Part shown: in pieces, positions 51,081-64,000 of the stretch
Numbering within the stretch: position 1 is the stretch's first letter
Layout of the letters: each line of letters opens with the position of its first letter
DNA from: Urechis unicinctus
Lineage: Eukaryota > Annelida > Polychaeta > Xenopneusta > Urechidae
Reading direction: 5' to 3'
Assembly: GCA_034190875.2 (NCBI GenBank)
Contig: CM067354.1
Coordinates: forward strand, 7,833,795-7,897,794
DNA length: 64,000 nucleotides
Made by a program: the position numbers and the translations under genes
The notes under the pieces: generated by a model
The model's database searches: none
What the model was told of the DNA's origin: nothing
The model's input: only the letters and a program-made list of their open reading frames with translations

Positions 51081-54000
51081 TGGGTGCTAATGTAAGGCTA
51101 AGTGACCACTATCCAATGGTTGACAGTGTTAGCTCGAGAATGGATTGCTCTAGCGCAGCGTCCCCAAGCTGTGTTATTGAATGCAATTAACGATAATGCA
51201 TTCGATATGCGAGGGACATATAAAGCTGCGGCGAATGATCGACGAACATATAACGGCAAGATCACTATGATATGGATCATAGTAACTCATTGAAATGACT
51301 CCGATCTTGAAATAACTGACCTAAAGCACCACATATTTTTTAATTACTTATCAGATTAGGGTGATGTTGACATTTATACTAGTTGGTTGCTTAACTGATT
51401 TTATGTTGGTGTCAGGAATAGTATCGAAATGATACGGCAACCAACACCTAAAATGTCACTGTGTAGAAAAACAGCGATGTCACATACATACTAGAGCTAT
51501 CAATTGACCAAGTGATCGTCTGAGGATGTGTCTAATTGATATAAAATCGCCCCATGAGGCTCACTAGACTGATATACGTGACAGGAGCAATATCGTAATC
51601 GATGAAAATGTAGCCTATACAAGGCTTTCTCTCACACATGAATTGGCACAAAATCCGCCTAAGTCGAGGTTCGAGCATTTGCCGTTCAAAAAACAACTAT
51701 AATTGACGCAGAAGCACTGTGTCTAAGGACGTCACATCCACTCCGTATTTGCAATAGTATCAGTAAAAACATATTTGCGTACATTCACTAATCAAGAATA
51801 GTAACAAATGACAGACCAGCGTGATCATACAGCGTAATCCAACATTATTTGCTTGTCAGGCGGACATATGCAGCTAATTAGAAAAAAGGACAATAAAGTC
51901 ATCTGTCTTGTTCTGTGCGGCGTTCTCTTTCAAGAGCAAGGAAAGAAGCTCTATTGTGAATCAATAAAATTGTCACGATCATGTGCTTGTTATGATGATG
52001 CGCATTTTATGGTTTAAAAACGACTGGAATCTAGCGAGGGATACTTATACGTCTACGCGTTCCATATACGTATTAAAATAACAATAAATAACAGCTTCCT
52101 TAATTGTTCTTGATTTAAGGCATACACGTCACATAAGAGTTAGTAACATCTACATCACGCACGTATATCTGTTTGGGGTATCATTTGCGATGTGCGTGGT
52201 GAGTGGAATCCTTGACGTAATAACGGCAAATGTGATCCCAAGAATGTCATGAGAATATTCAATCATAGTTTCGCAATCGATGCAGTAAAGATTGCTTCCC
52301 CTAACGTGATTGATACACCGAGTAAATAGAGTTGAGGATAATTAAACAACAATTCATTCTCAAATCAAGTTAAACAAATGTCAGGAAAGACGACAAAGTT
52401 GAAAACGATGTTGTCATGTATATGCATTTGCGTAAGTGTAGGTTGTGGTATCTGTAATAGCCTTTGTTGGTGTGTATAACTGCATTAAAAGCCGGTTATC
52501 AGAAGGAGAAAACCGGGACGTGTCTTTAGTATGATCTGGGATGTGATATGATATTTTAGTGAAATCCGTTTCACAATCGATCATCCATTGTTCGCAAAGT
52601 TATGCTTGAATTAAGCCTACACATTTGGGGAGGTCTTAGCGCATAAATGAAGATATGACTACCTCTGCTACAATTAAATGGCTATTTAAAAAATACTTTA
52701 TTGCTTGTCGTGTCTCGGTCGCATTTTGATCACGAAGCCTATCTAGTATTTGATGGTAAACATACTTTATTTTGGTAAACCCTTTGTAATTCATTCTATT
52801 GCCCCAGGATGCTAATGCCCATTACTCTCATGTTACCAAGGGAAAACACTTTTTTTAGTAAGTAATGGGGATGCCCTTTCTTTGAACTGAACGTCTGCTC
52901 AGGAAACGCATATGAATATCAGCAATATTCGATGAATTCAACAGTATCAGAGACAATTTGGCGCATCAGTCCCCGCAGTTCTGAAACATCACAGGCCATT
53001 TTGTGTGTTTAGTATTGTCTAAGTGTACACAGTGAAAAAATGTATTGCCCCAAATATTGATGTTAGAACAGACGCCTTAATCAGGTCGGCTCCGTTGTTT
53101 ATATTAGAAGCGACAAACATTTTCGAGAGCATATAGTCACTGACATAAATGTGTACTCGTTAAAGCATGGAGGCCACAAAACGACATGTTCATTTTGGCC
53201 CCGTCTGTTGCCGTTTTAGTCTTGTAATTTTATTTTTGTCGTGCTTGATATAACTGTTCCAAATCCATCAGGAAGGCATTAATAGCCTGCAAGTTTGATC
53301 GGCTAACGTAGACATATGACCTATGACCTACGTGATACGTCTTCAACTTCGTAGCATCCATTATTGCAAATTGTTTTCGAATCAACTTCGCGCATATCCA
53401 CCAAACATTCCACTTTTGCCATAAACTGCATCTACCAACACTTGATATGACCGCGTGGGAAGACATGTTTCACTTTTTAACAGTCTGTGCAAAAACATGT
53501 AGGAAATTGTGCTGTATCTGTTCTGGCCAAAGATGCATATAACAAGGCAAATTACCACTATGAACATCATTTACGGTTGAAATACCTCAGTTATTGAATA
53601 CTTGGCATCCGCGCTTAATGATAGTTGGCGGATCAATCTAAGCAATTGTCTTGCGCTACAGATCTAATTATTGCAGGGGTGAAGACATTGAATAAGATCT
53701 TACTCGCCGCCATATACTCCAAACTCTCCGCTATACACCAGTACGTCAAGCTTTAATGTCTCTCATTCGTACCGGCCTTATTGTTTCCATTTTTGTGATT
53801 TATCAGGTAAAAAAAAGAACTCTCGTGCAATATTGGGCAAGCTTGTTATCACCGGTGTAGCTTCCAGTCGCTTAGTTTTGAAATATACAGAATGACCCAA
53901 ACGAATCATCGTTAAAGATTACAACTTCTACTAAGGCTCGGAAATTCACCTCGGGAGAGACTGTGAATAAATTTGGCAGAATAACCCCAGCGACTCGCAG

Positions 54001-55194
54001 TGCTCACGCAAGACACCCATTTAAGTAATCAACCCTTTTGTTGAACGCAATAAGAACACGCGGTACGTTGGGACAAGCCGTTAGTGAATCAACGCTGAAT
54101 CTACTGGAAAAATAGCCCCTCATTATGACGCTGAAATATTGATATTGGCCAATAATTGGACAAGCACTCATACGTATGATTGCGAGTCGTCATTTGTTTT
54201 TAATGGATGTACCTATAAACAAGCAAGTTGTTTCGTTATTGATACGGGTGACTGTCAGTATGCTACTCAGTCCACCGGGTAAACTATGTGATTGTAACTA
54301 GCAGCAAGTCACAACATTTGATATACAACTATTCATTACTACACCTGTAACGCTTGGTTTCGGCTACAATTTCAGACGCGCCTTTGGCGACCCCATAAAA
54401 CAGGTCAAGATTTAGTTGGTGACCGTGATTCTTCACAATAAATAAATATAATCGAACGCTAAAAGTATTTTAACTTTAAATGTTTGATATTCGCTTGATA
54501 AGTATGTATTGTAATCGACAAGCATCTTCATACACATTATGTTCAGCATAGTATTGCAAACGGTATTGCTATTGGTGGAAGGAGTTACCACGCCTATCTA
54601 CATGCTGAATATGATTTATTACCTCAAAAGTGCAGCCATCTTGCTTTGCTAATCATACAGGCTCAATGCAATTTATCGTAAAGGTTATAATTTGCTTTAT
54701 ACACATTCTATTATTTACTTGGCGCCAACTTCCACTTTGTGCTTATGTTGATAATAATACATTTTGAACTGATTCTGACCGAAGTGATTTGATCGACGCC
54801 TGGTTCGATGACTTACGATGCCCAGCTGGTTTGTTTGCTGAACTCTTCGTGTATTGGGTGATTGTTACTCAGTATTACGTTGATAATAAAGACCATATCA
54901 TGCAGAGGATTTTACACATGTATCCTATACGCACTTGTGCCCTAATTATGTATGCTTATTTTTCTGAAAATCCAATCAGAAGCACGTTCACCATCATGTC
55001 ATTAAATGCGCAGGAACATACAATGCGACGTCCTGCAATCTAATTCGGACACCGAATAAACATGTTACCATGACGACTACATCGGCTATTGCGTCAATAC
55101 AATAGACTAACAAAACAACAGAAGAATTACATTGTTTTATACTTTTAATAACCAGCTACTAAGGCAGTTAGCTGTCATATTCAAAGTGTCAGTA
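51081..55194. other. No gene seen
   Basis: A+T-rich DNA with no recognisable gene, tandem array or RNA gene. A loose foldback with a GTTGGTG core lies at 51,400-51,455. Open frames of 60-84 codons occur (for example 53,230-53,466 minus, 54,789-55,043 plus) but have no family resemblance. Confidence 0.5.
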
Positions 55195-55330
55195 GGTGCG
55201 CTCGATTGGTCTCGCCGGCGTACGCCGAATATCAGCCTGTCACGTGGGCGCGTGTGCCGATCGCCGGTAACGACGAATGTTCACTTATGGCTTTGGCGGC
55301 GCACGGGCAGCGCCACCAAGCGATTAATGT
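55195..55330 (+). promoter_or_regulatory. CG-rich patch upstream of the Harbinger transposase
   Basis: CG dinucleotides are dense here (CTCGCCGGCGTACGCCG and beyond) compared with almost none nearby. It lies about 130 bases upstream of the first ATG and could contain the element's terminal region and the transposase promoter. No specific motif was identified. Confidence 0.35.
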
Positions 55331-55456
55331 TTTTACTATTAGTGTCAGACGACACTGACAGCTAGCTTTTCCCGCACTCGTACTGCTACCACTATCGTTA
55401 TTGCCCCACACTTAGCGTAGTCGAGAGATTCTTAACTTTAAACAACAGTTTTCATC

Positions 55457-56573
55457 ATGGCAAGCGATTTTAATACTAATATGGTCATCAGTTTCCTTGT
55501 GGACGAGGTTCTTGACGAGGTAGAGGATGCGACCGTGACGGATGCCAATGCCGCTTTGTTACCATTGCTGTGAGTATCAACGAATGTAAACAAAGGACGT
55601 TCAGGTCAATTTTACTGAATAATTAACTTATCATCATCCTATATATTTCACTGCCATATGATAAAATGAAGAAGATGAACCCAAACTTCTCAAATATTGG
55701 GAAGAAACTGTACCTCGTTTGTCCGGCCGTATATTTCGCAGAAATTTCCGAGCGAGCCGGACAATATTTTCCTACATATTAGACAATATAAGAGATTTTG
55801 TCGCTGAGGTAGAAGTTTTTGGGGGAAGAGACCCTGTTAAACCAGACAAGAAGTTGGCAATATTCTTGAGATTTATTGGGAGTGGTCAGCTTGTCTCAGC
55901 TATTCAATATTGCTGAGTCAACATTCATTAAATCAAGTCGCCAAGTGTGCGAGAGCATCATGGACCATCTGATGCCTCGACACATAGGTTGGCCCTCAAA
56001 TGAGGAGATATCCATCATCTCCCCCACAATAAATGATATGGGTAGTCATTCTCTCCCAGGTGTTGTGGGATTTTTAGACGGATCACACATCCCTATTTCA
56101 ACACAAAGGACCAATCGAGATGCTTACTACAACAGAAAAAATTCCATTCAGTTATTCTACACGGCGTTTGCAGAGAACCTCTGCTTCACAGATGTTGCTG
56201 TTGGATGCCCTGGTAGGATGCACGATGCAAGGGCATTGAATAACTCCTCCTTATGGGACACATGATTTCCCAAAACTAACAATGGTGAATACCACATTAT
56301 TGCTGATGCAGCGTATCCGCTGCACAAATGGCTATTGACACCATACAGGAATACAGGAAATCTAACAGAGCAACAACTACTCTTAAACAAGGCTCTGTCC
56401 TCAAAATGGCAATGTATTGAGAGGGTTTTGGAATGCTGAAACGGCGATTCCCAAAAATGACTTTAGGCATCGATATTGATGAAATTGAAGATGTGAACAA
56501 ACTTGTATTGGCTTTCTGCGTTTTGCACAATATATGTAGATCTTTAAAAGGTGATGACTTTGATGAAATGTAA
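55457..56573 (+). pseudogene. PIF/Harbinger transposase (HARBI1-like DDE_Tnp_4), broken
   Basis: In the living state this would be the nuclear transposase that cuts and joins Harbinger ends. Exon 1 (55,457-55,569) starts ATGGCAAGC, is acidic, and ends at CT|GTGAGT. The second exon (from about 55,672) carries KLAIFLRFIGSGQ, then IAESTFIKSSRQV (helix-turn-helix region), GVVGFLDGSHIPI with the first catalytic Asp, AYYNRKNSIQLFY, GCPGRMHDARALNNSSLWD, IIADAAYPLHKWLLTPY with the second Asp, and IERV..FGMLKRRFP holding the catalytic Glu, ending LAFCVLHNICRSLKGDD. So the DDE triad is recognisable. Lesions: a frameshift near 55,895-55,905, an in-frame TGA at 56,263-56,265, and a frameshift near 56,425-56,435. 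The nearest acceptor for exon 2 also does not fit the phase of exon 1. Homology is certain; function is lost. Confidence 0.92.
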
Positions 56574-56846
56574 TTGTGTCAATTTCAGCAACCACAAAAT
56601 GTCACCCTACCCCTTAATGTGAGCACACAGGGTCAGCCGAAGAGAGCTGAATTTACAAATATTGTAACCTGATTCTCCCAATTGTTGTCAGTAGCAAGCT
56701 AAGTGATATATTATTGATAATTAAATGTCGCAGCAAATAAATTCATTTTATGGAATGTCAGTATACATTTGCATGACGACACAAAAGCAAAGTTGTTCCT
56801 GTGATATATCAGCAACAATGCCACATCAAACATTTGATGAAAAAAA

Positions 56847-58289
56847 TCACTTTTTTATTGCAGAAATAAGATCCTTCAACAAACTCATTCTTTCTAAATG
56901 TCTTTGGCTAGCAGCCTCTTCCTGACGAATTGCTGTTTCCTGAAAAAAACTTACAACCCTGACGGCCATCTGCATGCAAACAAATAGCTTTCTTAGCAAT
57001 ACTTTTTTAAAGCAGCAATATTGAGAAATATCATAATACCTACAAATGATTTCATAATAATGCATCACTTACCCTTCCTTTTCTTTTTCTGTGGCACCAC
57101 TTGAGCTGCTTCCTCATCATCATTATCATCTTTGTCTGTGTATCAGCAACAGAACATCAATCATAATCAAGTAAGCCATGCTAGAATGCCAAGTTTTCAT
57201 TGAGATCTGATATGCCTGTATTCACTGAACAAGTACATTCAAATTTGCATCATATCATGCCTCACCAACTGGTCTTTTGCTAATCTCTAGGGGTGGTAGA
57301 TCCGTCCTTAGGTCACCCCAAAAGTTTCCTCGAGGGCCCTTTCTATGTTTATGGCATTGTTAACACTCTTGCTGTGTTTGTCTCTCAGCCAATACAGAAA
57401 CTGAAAATCATTTGAAATACCTCATCATAGTTAAAAACTCATTATCGTTGACATATACCTTCTTCAATGTGACAATCAATTAATAGCGTTATTCTTGTAT
57501 GATTTACTTTGAGACGACATTTCTCCGCATCAAATTTCCCAGGGAATGTGTCCTTCAATTCGGTTGAAATCATGTTCCTTGGACGCATGGAACCCTTATG
57601 GGATGAATAAGAGGCGTGCACAACCTCTTCTGCTGGCTTAGTCCACCATTCTATGCAACAAAATACTATGTCAATAATTATTTATAATTACACATACCTC
57701 TTGTTGTATCACAAACCCATATGTATACTTACAATATTTATCGTTTGTAATGGTTTGTTAAATTTACCTTTTACAGGGCTGTCTGATCCTGAAAATCGAG
57801 CATAGAATGTAATAACCAAACAAATGATAAATTACTTTATGTCCAAAATAGTTACAAAAATTTATCTAAATATACAACATTAACATATGTGGCTCAGTAA
57901 AAAAACTTTATTTACTTTGCCAGATGTTCCGGATGAATTGCAGGCAGCTACGATGCAGAATCAAAAATGTTTGTGATCCAAAGTATATTTGTTTGAAAAT
58001 ATTGTGCAAATTTTCATTCAACAAATGAATTCAGTCAACCAATAACAAATTACCTTGTCCGGAATGCATGGCAGAAGCTGCCATTTGGGTTGTACTTGGT
58101 ACTATAGTTATCTGCCGTGGTTTATCTCCTAAAATGGCAATCAGATATTAAGGAATTCAATTTCTTTTTGTTTAAGGTGCCTTTTCCAAATTATAGATAT
58201 ATCTATGGAGGTATGAATGAAGATCCACCTGTCATTACCTCTTTAGTTTCCTTGCTAACGAAGCATTCTTGGCTACTGCCATCAGCCAT
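56847..58289 (-). pseudogene. Harbinger accessory gene, about 8 exons, probably broken
   Basis: Minus-strand exons with GT-AG borders: 58,289-58,239 (ATG; MADGSSQECFVSKETKE); 58,128-58,054 (PRQITIVPSTTQMAASAMHS); 57,947-57,916; 57,788-57,768 (a 21-base microexon, SDSPVK); 57,650-57,508 (EWWTKPAEEVVHASY, then STELKDTFPGKFDAEKCRLK); 57,400-57,266 (GPRGNFWGDLRTDLPPLEIS); 57,135-57,073 (DDNDDEEAAQ then the basic QKKKRKG); and 56,939-56,847 (RQEEAASQRHLERMSLLKDL, stop TGA). Joins 4-5 and 2-3 keep phase; joins 1-2 and 3-4 do not, and exon 6 has a TAA in its best frame. Harbinger elements usually encode a Myb/SANT-like protein that helps the transposase enter the nucleus and bind element ends. The 'WWTKPAEE' start, basic cluster and terminal helix suit such a role, but I do not recognise the exact family. 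Confidence 0.6.
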
Positions 58290-58760
58290 CTTCAGCGTAA
58301 CTTTGAACCTAGTATGTATCATCATGACCAATGCCTTTATAATAAGAAATTATTGCTTTATATACGATAAGTGCTTTCATATTTACAGATTCATGCAGAT
58401 ATATATCCACCTGTCCTTATCTACTTGTTGATAAAGATTTAGCGTTATGATTCGATGGTAGATTTAAACCACAAACATGAATGAAATTTTGCGGGTACGG
58501 TAATATAAGCATTTAGTTTGGGTCTATGACATCAAAGTTATACTTTACTCACATATTTGAAGGTTAAATGTTGGCACCGTTTACAAAAATCAGCAGAAAA
58601 ACTACGAAGTGGCTACAAAACACTCTGTTGTTGTCTGGGGATGTTGACGTCTATCGTCGTCTGCTAGTGATGTCCCGCCCTCCACCGAGCTCCAAGGCGC
58701 GGCGCAGTTGACGTAAGCTGGTACGCCGCGCGCTTCTTCGGCGTTCCTTATTTATTGAGG

Positions 58761-61700
58761 GAAAAGTGCAAGGCATGCTGCATAACCAACTAGATTGTAA
58801 ACTTATCAGGTACATCAAAAAGGATTCACTAGTTGGTCAAAACGGACAGGCTTTTCGACAATGAAAAAGTCAATGGAGAATGAGTTCATACCACGACACC
58901 ACGCACCAAGCTCTAAATATTACTGAATTTTCTGTATGTACCCAAGAAGATGCATAATATTGTTTTGTCAAATGTTATTAAGAGATAATCAACGGAAACA
59001 AAACCTAAGCAATTGCTTGTAACGAAAGTGTTTCATAGCAAATAATATGTTGCAAGTTTTTATTTACATAAGACGATCTGCCGTGCGACCACCATCACTC
59101 ATTTCTAAAAAACGGTAGATTTATTTTTGAAACTAGCTCTGCGTTGATGTTATCACATCATATAAAATGAGCACAGAAGTATGTATGTAATACCAGCGCA
59201 GAACGCGTCAGGCTGGTAACTGGTCCAGCAACAGCGATGTCGCCCTGGGTGTCCTTTGTACAGTAAAAACACCAATTCGAATAGTCGGGATACTTACTTT
59301 AAGATACGTATCATGATAATAGTATGATTCTAATTGTTTTCATTTTGTCAATCGGATCCTGTGTATAAAATGTGCATTATTAAATGTGTACGGGTGTGGA
59401 ATTGTAAATCGTTATTTAGCACAACTACGTCTATTAAGCGATGAATCAGCCGGAATGACTGAAATATAGATGGCACAGTAAATCTAACACAATGGACTAA
59501 TAACTATGAAATTATGTTGATGATAATACCTATGTGGCACCCAGGAAGCACCAGCGGTCCTTGTGGGCTAAATGATGCTCTCCAACAGTCTCTTATGTAT
59601 ATTACGGCGCCAGTAAGACTCCACACTGCAGCTCAAGCCGACTTCTTCTTTTCAGACTAACAGTAAGCCTAATGTATAGACGTTCCACACAAACGATGCT
59701 TCCATACTGTGTCGGATCTTCTTGCAATTAAATAATCAACATCAAAATAAGCAAAGGCTTCCAATACAAATGTCTCATTGATCTTTGCGGAACAAGGAAG
59801 GGAGCAAAAGGACATTGAATATAGTAGGGAGATATGACAAAAGGAAAGTGGTTGTTATCATGTTCAATTGCAAACCGGAGAGACGATTTGTTCATTTGCT
59901 GTTTACTATAATTCAGTAACTTAACAGCAATGTTTAATATGATCAGAGAAACCTAAATCTGCATTTTGAAGCATTTGTGATCGGAAATTGCTTTGCAAAA
60001 CATACCTTGTTTCCATATGCAGGCTTACTTGCATTTATATATATATGCTAGCTGCTGGGATATCAAGATTCAATCGTTCGTCATAGTGTTGGTCCTTGGC
60101 ATAAGAGGGTACTAGCACAATTCGACGGGATGGATATTTTGAGTAATTCCCATAGACCGTGCTATTCTGAAGAAGATTACATTGATATTATGGAAATCTC
60201 AGATATTCATCGCCGTCATAGATCCAAATATCTGTCGATATGTCGTCACCTCTTGATGCAAAGTTGTTACTCGTTGCGCAGGTGCATTCAAAGCAGTGTC
60301 ATTTCTCGTGGAACTGTTGTACACGCACTACTTGAGACTAGATAAGTCGTAATAATGATAGGGTAAACCATCTCCATTAATGTTTATTTGTTCATAACAA
60401 TATAGCGGTTTGAACGTACCATTTCATTATAAGTATATAGATGACGTAAGTGATATGGTGTCAAAGGAACTTCTAATGCTACTATTTGCCGCAATTCCGT
60501 TGGAGTTTGCTTCACCTGACACCGAACCCTATTGTGTGGCCGATGCTTGGACAAATATGAGAAAATGCACATTAGTTTGAAACAGCTGTATTTGTTTAAT
60601 TAATTGACAAACGACAACATAGTCCACAGAATGCGTTTGTAACAATATGTACTAGCATTTAATGATTAGTGGTTCAATAAACATTGAACAAAATTAGAGG
60701 CTCAGATATTCATGTATTTTGAAATGGAAGTGCATGTTCACAAAACTTGGGCAAAGCATAATGTATCGTAGATGTTTAGGAAGAGGGAAACAACAATAAT
60801 TTAGGCGGCGGCCGTTTTATTATATAAGGGACTGTACAATATCTGGTCCGACACTATGGCTCTGGTGCGGTGTGTCGCATGCACATATAAGTATTTTATG
60901 TGGCAGAATGATTACAAGCGTTTCTCAAAAGAGTAAAACACATAGCTACACTTTGTGCTACTATTTGCATGTACCGTTAGGTTGTAAAATGATACTTAGG
61001 GATTCTTTCTGCATGCTTCGCAATTAAAATAACATTGGATTTCATTGTAAACCTTTTAACTACTTGCAAATTGTCATGCAAAAGTGGGATCATTGTGGCC
61101 GAGATTGTGTGGAGTGGCCATGTTATGTAATTACGCCGATAGTTTGAGATATTCCCACAGGATAGGGTTAATGCTGTTTTGTTGCTGACTTGCGTGATCA
61201 GTGCCATTATTGCAGCACTATACATCGACAGAAACCATTGGATGGGATTAGTCTATGACTTCAGCACCTTACAGTGTTTAAATTGTTTTGGACGTTGCGC
61301 ACGATCATCACGTAGTTTCCAACCCTACAAAGATGAAAAGAGACCAATTAAATAACAGCTGGCTTTCAGCATTTGACGCACATCCTGGAATAGCCAGCTG
61401 ATTTTATTGCAAAGCATTTTCTGGGTAAATACTTCGTTGTAGTAAGAGCAAGAGATCCGTAGAAATATATCCTTAGAGCGTAGTATGTAGTCATCTTCAA
61501 CCTAAATTGTTTAACCATCAATTTATTACCTGATTATTTTTACAATACGATATCTTGAATAAAAGATAATCAATGTTCAGGAGTAATTATGATCGAGCTG
61601 TTCATGGTCCAAGATTGAAGTGCAAGGGAGCAGGTTGGAAAAGCTACAAGGGAAGCCACACATGAGACAATTAGTGCTGTTTTCTTGTGTTATTTAGACG

Positions 61701-62937
61701 CTTGCCATGAATGACGGCCCGCTTGACACCCAACTGAAAGTAAGAGGAAGGGAGCTGCTTATTACCTAATGCCACCTGCAAACAGCAGCTCATTGCTGGT
61801 TGCTTCAATCACCAATCAAAACACCTGGAATTCACAGCACCTGTGAAAATAACAACCACGGATTCGTGTGGAAGCATCTAGGAAGCTTATCATAACTTGT
61901 GTGCCGACTTGCTATGAGTGTTTAGTTGAAAGTTTCTCTGGCTCCAGATACATGTTTCTAGTTCACAGATAAGAAGTTGAACGTTTAAACTATCTGGCTG
62001 ACTTGGCGATCTCAATGGATAGTGGCATTATAGATCCCTACTTTTTCGCATAGGTGAAACAATATGTCCGCATTGTAATTGATATTTCCCATATCAAGCA
62101 GCCGAACAGCATCTGCATTGAGTGGCGTTCAAATAATAGGGATTGGCTCGTTTGGTAAAAAACTGTTCTTTAAACATACATTTGCACAAGTAAAGTTGTT
62201 AGTGCATTTCTAGCCCTGTACCTCTGCCACTTAGATTACGAGAATGTGGCAGATCGCCAACTAGTAGTTTAGATGACGGATAGAGTGTGCACTTGGTTAG
62301 GCGCTGATGTTGCAGAAAGCGCCTGGTCAGTTACATAGACGGCAGCGACAGCAACTGGACCAACAGAAGCTACAGAAACAACTGAGAACTGGCCCGATTA
62401 CTTGGGTATAGGCTGCGTTACCTTAGCCAAACAATAATTTCCTCATCAGATGCTCGCAAGTGCAGTACAAGGTTCGATCATTTAGTGTTCGATCAAAGTG
62501 TTCGTAGATCATCGACTAACTACAATCAGTCATAGCTCATTTGTAAATCCAATGCTTACAAAGGAAGTGAATGTATGATTATAAATTTCACCTTAAGCAT
62601 AGGATGATATCATCACAATCCATCAGCTATATCGGCTTCGATTCGGCGTGCAATAGCTCCAATGATCCACCATCATGAATCAAACCGAATGAAGCCCTTA
62701 TTACAATATCAATTAACGCTGGGAATCGTTCCGGCACGAATTATATTAATTAACAAGACTGTTAAAAATATGAGAAACAACTCCCTTATACGACGAGTTT
62801 ACTGGTATTACATGTTAAAATCCAACTAACCGGTCGACCCCAATTAGTAATTAATAGACAAATATGTCAACCATCGCAAATACACAAACAAAAACAAACA
62901 CACAAATGTATATATGAATATTTGAATGTATTTATGC
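58761..62937. other. No gene seen
   Basis: A+T-rich DNA without recognisable genes or tandem repeats. One short inverted repeat (CAGCTGGCT at 61,356-61,364 and AGCCAGCTG at 61,392-61,400) could form a small stem. Open frames up to about 80 codons show no family resemblance. Confidence 0.5.
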
Positions 62938-62938
62938 A

Positions 62939-63002
<64 letters not shown>

Positions 63003-63111
63003 TATATATAGAGATATATTTTATATATATATATACAGATAGATAGATAGATTAATATATATATATATAAATATATCAAATCTCTATATATATATACATA
63101 TATGTATATAC

Positions 63112-63155
<44 letters not shown>

Positions 63156-63575
63156 ATACTTATGTAAACACACACAAAATATATATATATATAAATATAA
63201 ATATATATATATATATCGTATATCTGTATATATATAGATACGTACATATATATATATATATAATTATATATAAACTATATATAAAAATATATATATATAT
63301 ATATATATATTTACATTTATGTATATATTTACTTAAAATATATATACATATATTTATATTTATATATGAATATATATGTTTGCATAAATATATATATACA
63401 TATGAATATAAATATATATATATATATGTACACATATATATATATACATTAATATATATATTTTTATGTAGCTATATATATACATTAATATATATATTTT
63501 AATGTAGCTATATATATATACACATATATATATACATATATATATATATATAACATATATATATATGCATAAATT

Positions 63576-63610
<35 letters not shown>

Positions 63611-63994
63611 TTTTGACGATAACATAGCTTTATATATGTATAGCTAAATATATACATGTATATATATACTTATATATATACATATATTTAAATATGTATA
63701 TATATATATTCAAATATATAAATATATATGTATATTTGCATATACATATATATATATATATATATATTTATACATGTATATATACAAATGTAGATATATG
63801 AATATATATATATATCCATATGCATATATATATCTCTATATATATATTTGTATATATATATATTTATATTCATATATATATATTTATATACATATATTAA
63901 TATATATATATATATGTATATATATACTAATATTTATGTATATATGTTTTATGGATATATATATCTATATATTTTATTGTAAATATACATAATT
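62938..63994. repeat. Long imperfect A+T microsatellite
   Basis: About 1 kb of TATATA with frequent CATA, GATA, AATA and TTTA variants. Pure (TA)n cores lie at about 62,941-62,998 and 63,115-63,150. It runs close to the window's right edge. Tyr/Ile-rich frames on both strands are artefacts. Confidence 0.97.
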
Positions 63995-64000
63995 TATTTG

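Larger units (their letters stand above)
55195..58760 (+). mobile_element. PIF/Harbinger DNA transposon, decayed (approximate limits)
   Basis: The element holds a plus-strand transposase gene (55,457-56,573) and a convergent, intron-rich minus-strand accessory gene (56,847-58,289), the usual two-gene content of animal Harbinger elements. CG-rich patches at 55,195-55,330 and 58,670-58,750 bracket it and may be its ends; both contain an inverted match around CGGCGTAC, too short to prove terminal inverted repeats. The 3-bp target duplication typical of the superfamily could not be identified. Confidence 0.75.

Noticed and set aside
51660..51690. GGTTCGAGC box resembling a tRNA T-arm
   Set aside because: No A-box, acceptor stem or anticodon arm can be fitted around it. 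Similar boxes near 54,803 and 62,470 also fail.
53230..53570. Minus-strand frames of 62-78 codons
   Set aside because: No recognisable motifs, no splice pattern, and length within chance expectation for A+T-rich DNA.

Overview
The window reads as intergenic, repeat-dominated nuclear DNA of an animal, probably a marine invertebrate. It is A+T-rich, its few coding relics have GT-AG introns, it carries long (TA)n, (CA)n and (GT)n microsatellites, and every protein I can recognise comes from a eukaryotic transposable element (a LINE reverse transcriptase, a PIF/Harbinger transposase, a KDZ-type transposase, and a transposase-like family known to me only as unnamed animal proteins). I see no intact host gene, rRNA, convincing tRNA, CRISPR array or prokaryotic operon. 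The species cannot be named from this.

Layout. Three diverged copies of one very large repeat fill about half of the window: copy A (about 1-8,650, inverted), copy B (about 19,080-29,680) and copy C (about 31,520-44,070). B and C are direct and colinear, each with private insertions and deletions. A rearranged fragment D lies at about 16,140-17,090. Copies A and B carry short, badly decayed peptide relics that look like a very old DDE transposase. A LINE 3' end (2,339-3,560, minus) is inserted in copy A. A 2.5-kb DNA transposon with about 150-bp terminal inverted repeats sits at 12,745-15,229 and abuts a long (TA)n tract.

The right third holds two larger DNA-transposon systems. At 45.7-51 kb a broken, multi-exon KDZ-type transposase gene (minus) faces an unrecognised string of small exons (plus), with a strong foldback between them. 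At 55.2-58.8 kb a broken PIF/Harbinger transposase gene (plus) faces an intron-rich accessory gene (minus). In both the gene pairs are tail to tail. The window ends in a 1-kb A+T microsatellite.

The recognisable genes would have worked only for their own elements: transposases cut and rejoin element ends in the nucleus, and the Harbinger accessory protein normally helps its transposase bind DNA and reach the nucleus. All carry stops or frameshifts and look dead. Splice junctions were read by eye from GT/AG signals and frame continuity. Copy boundaries are good to about 50-200 bases.
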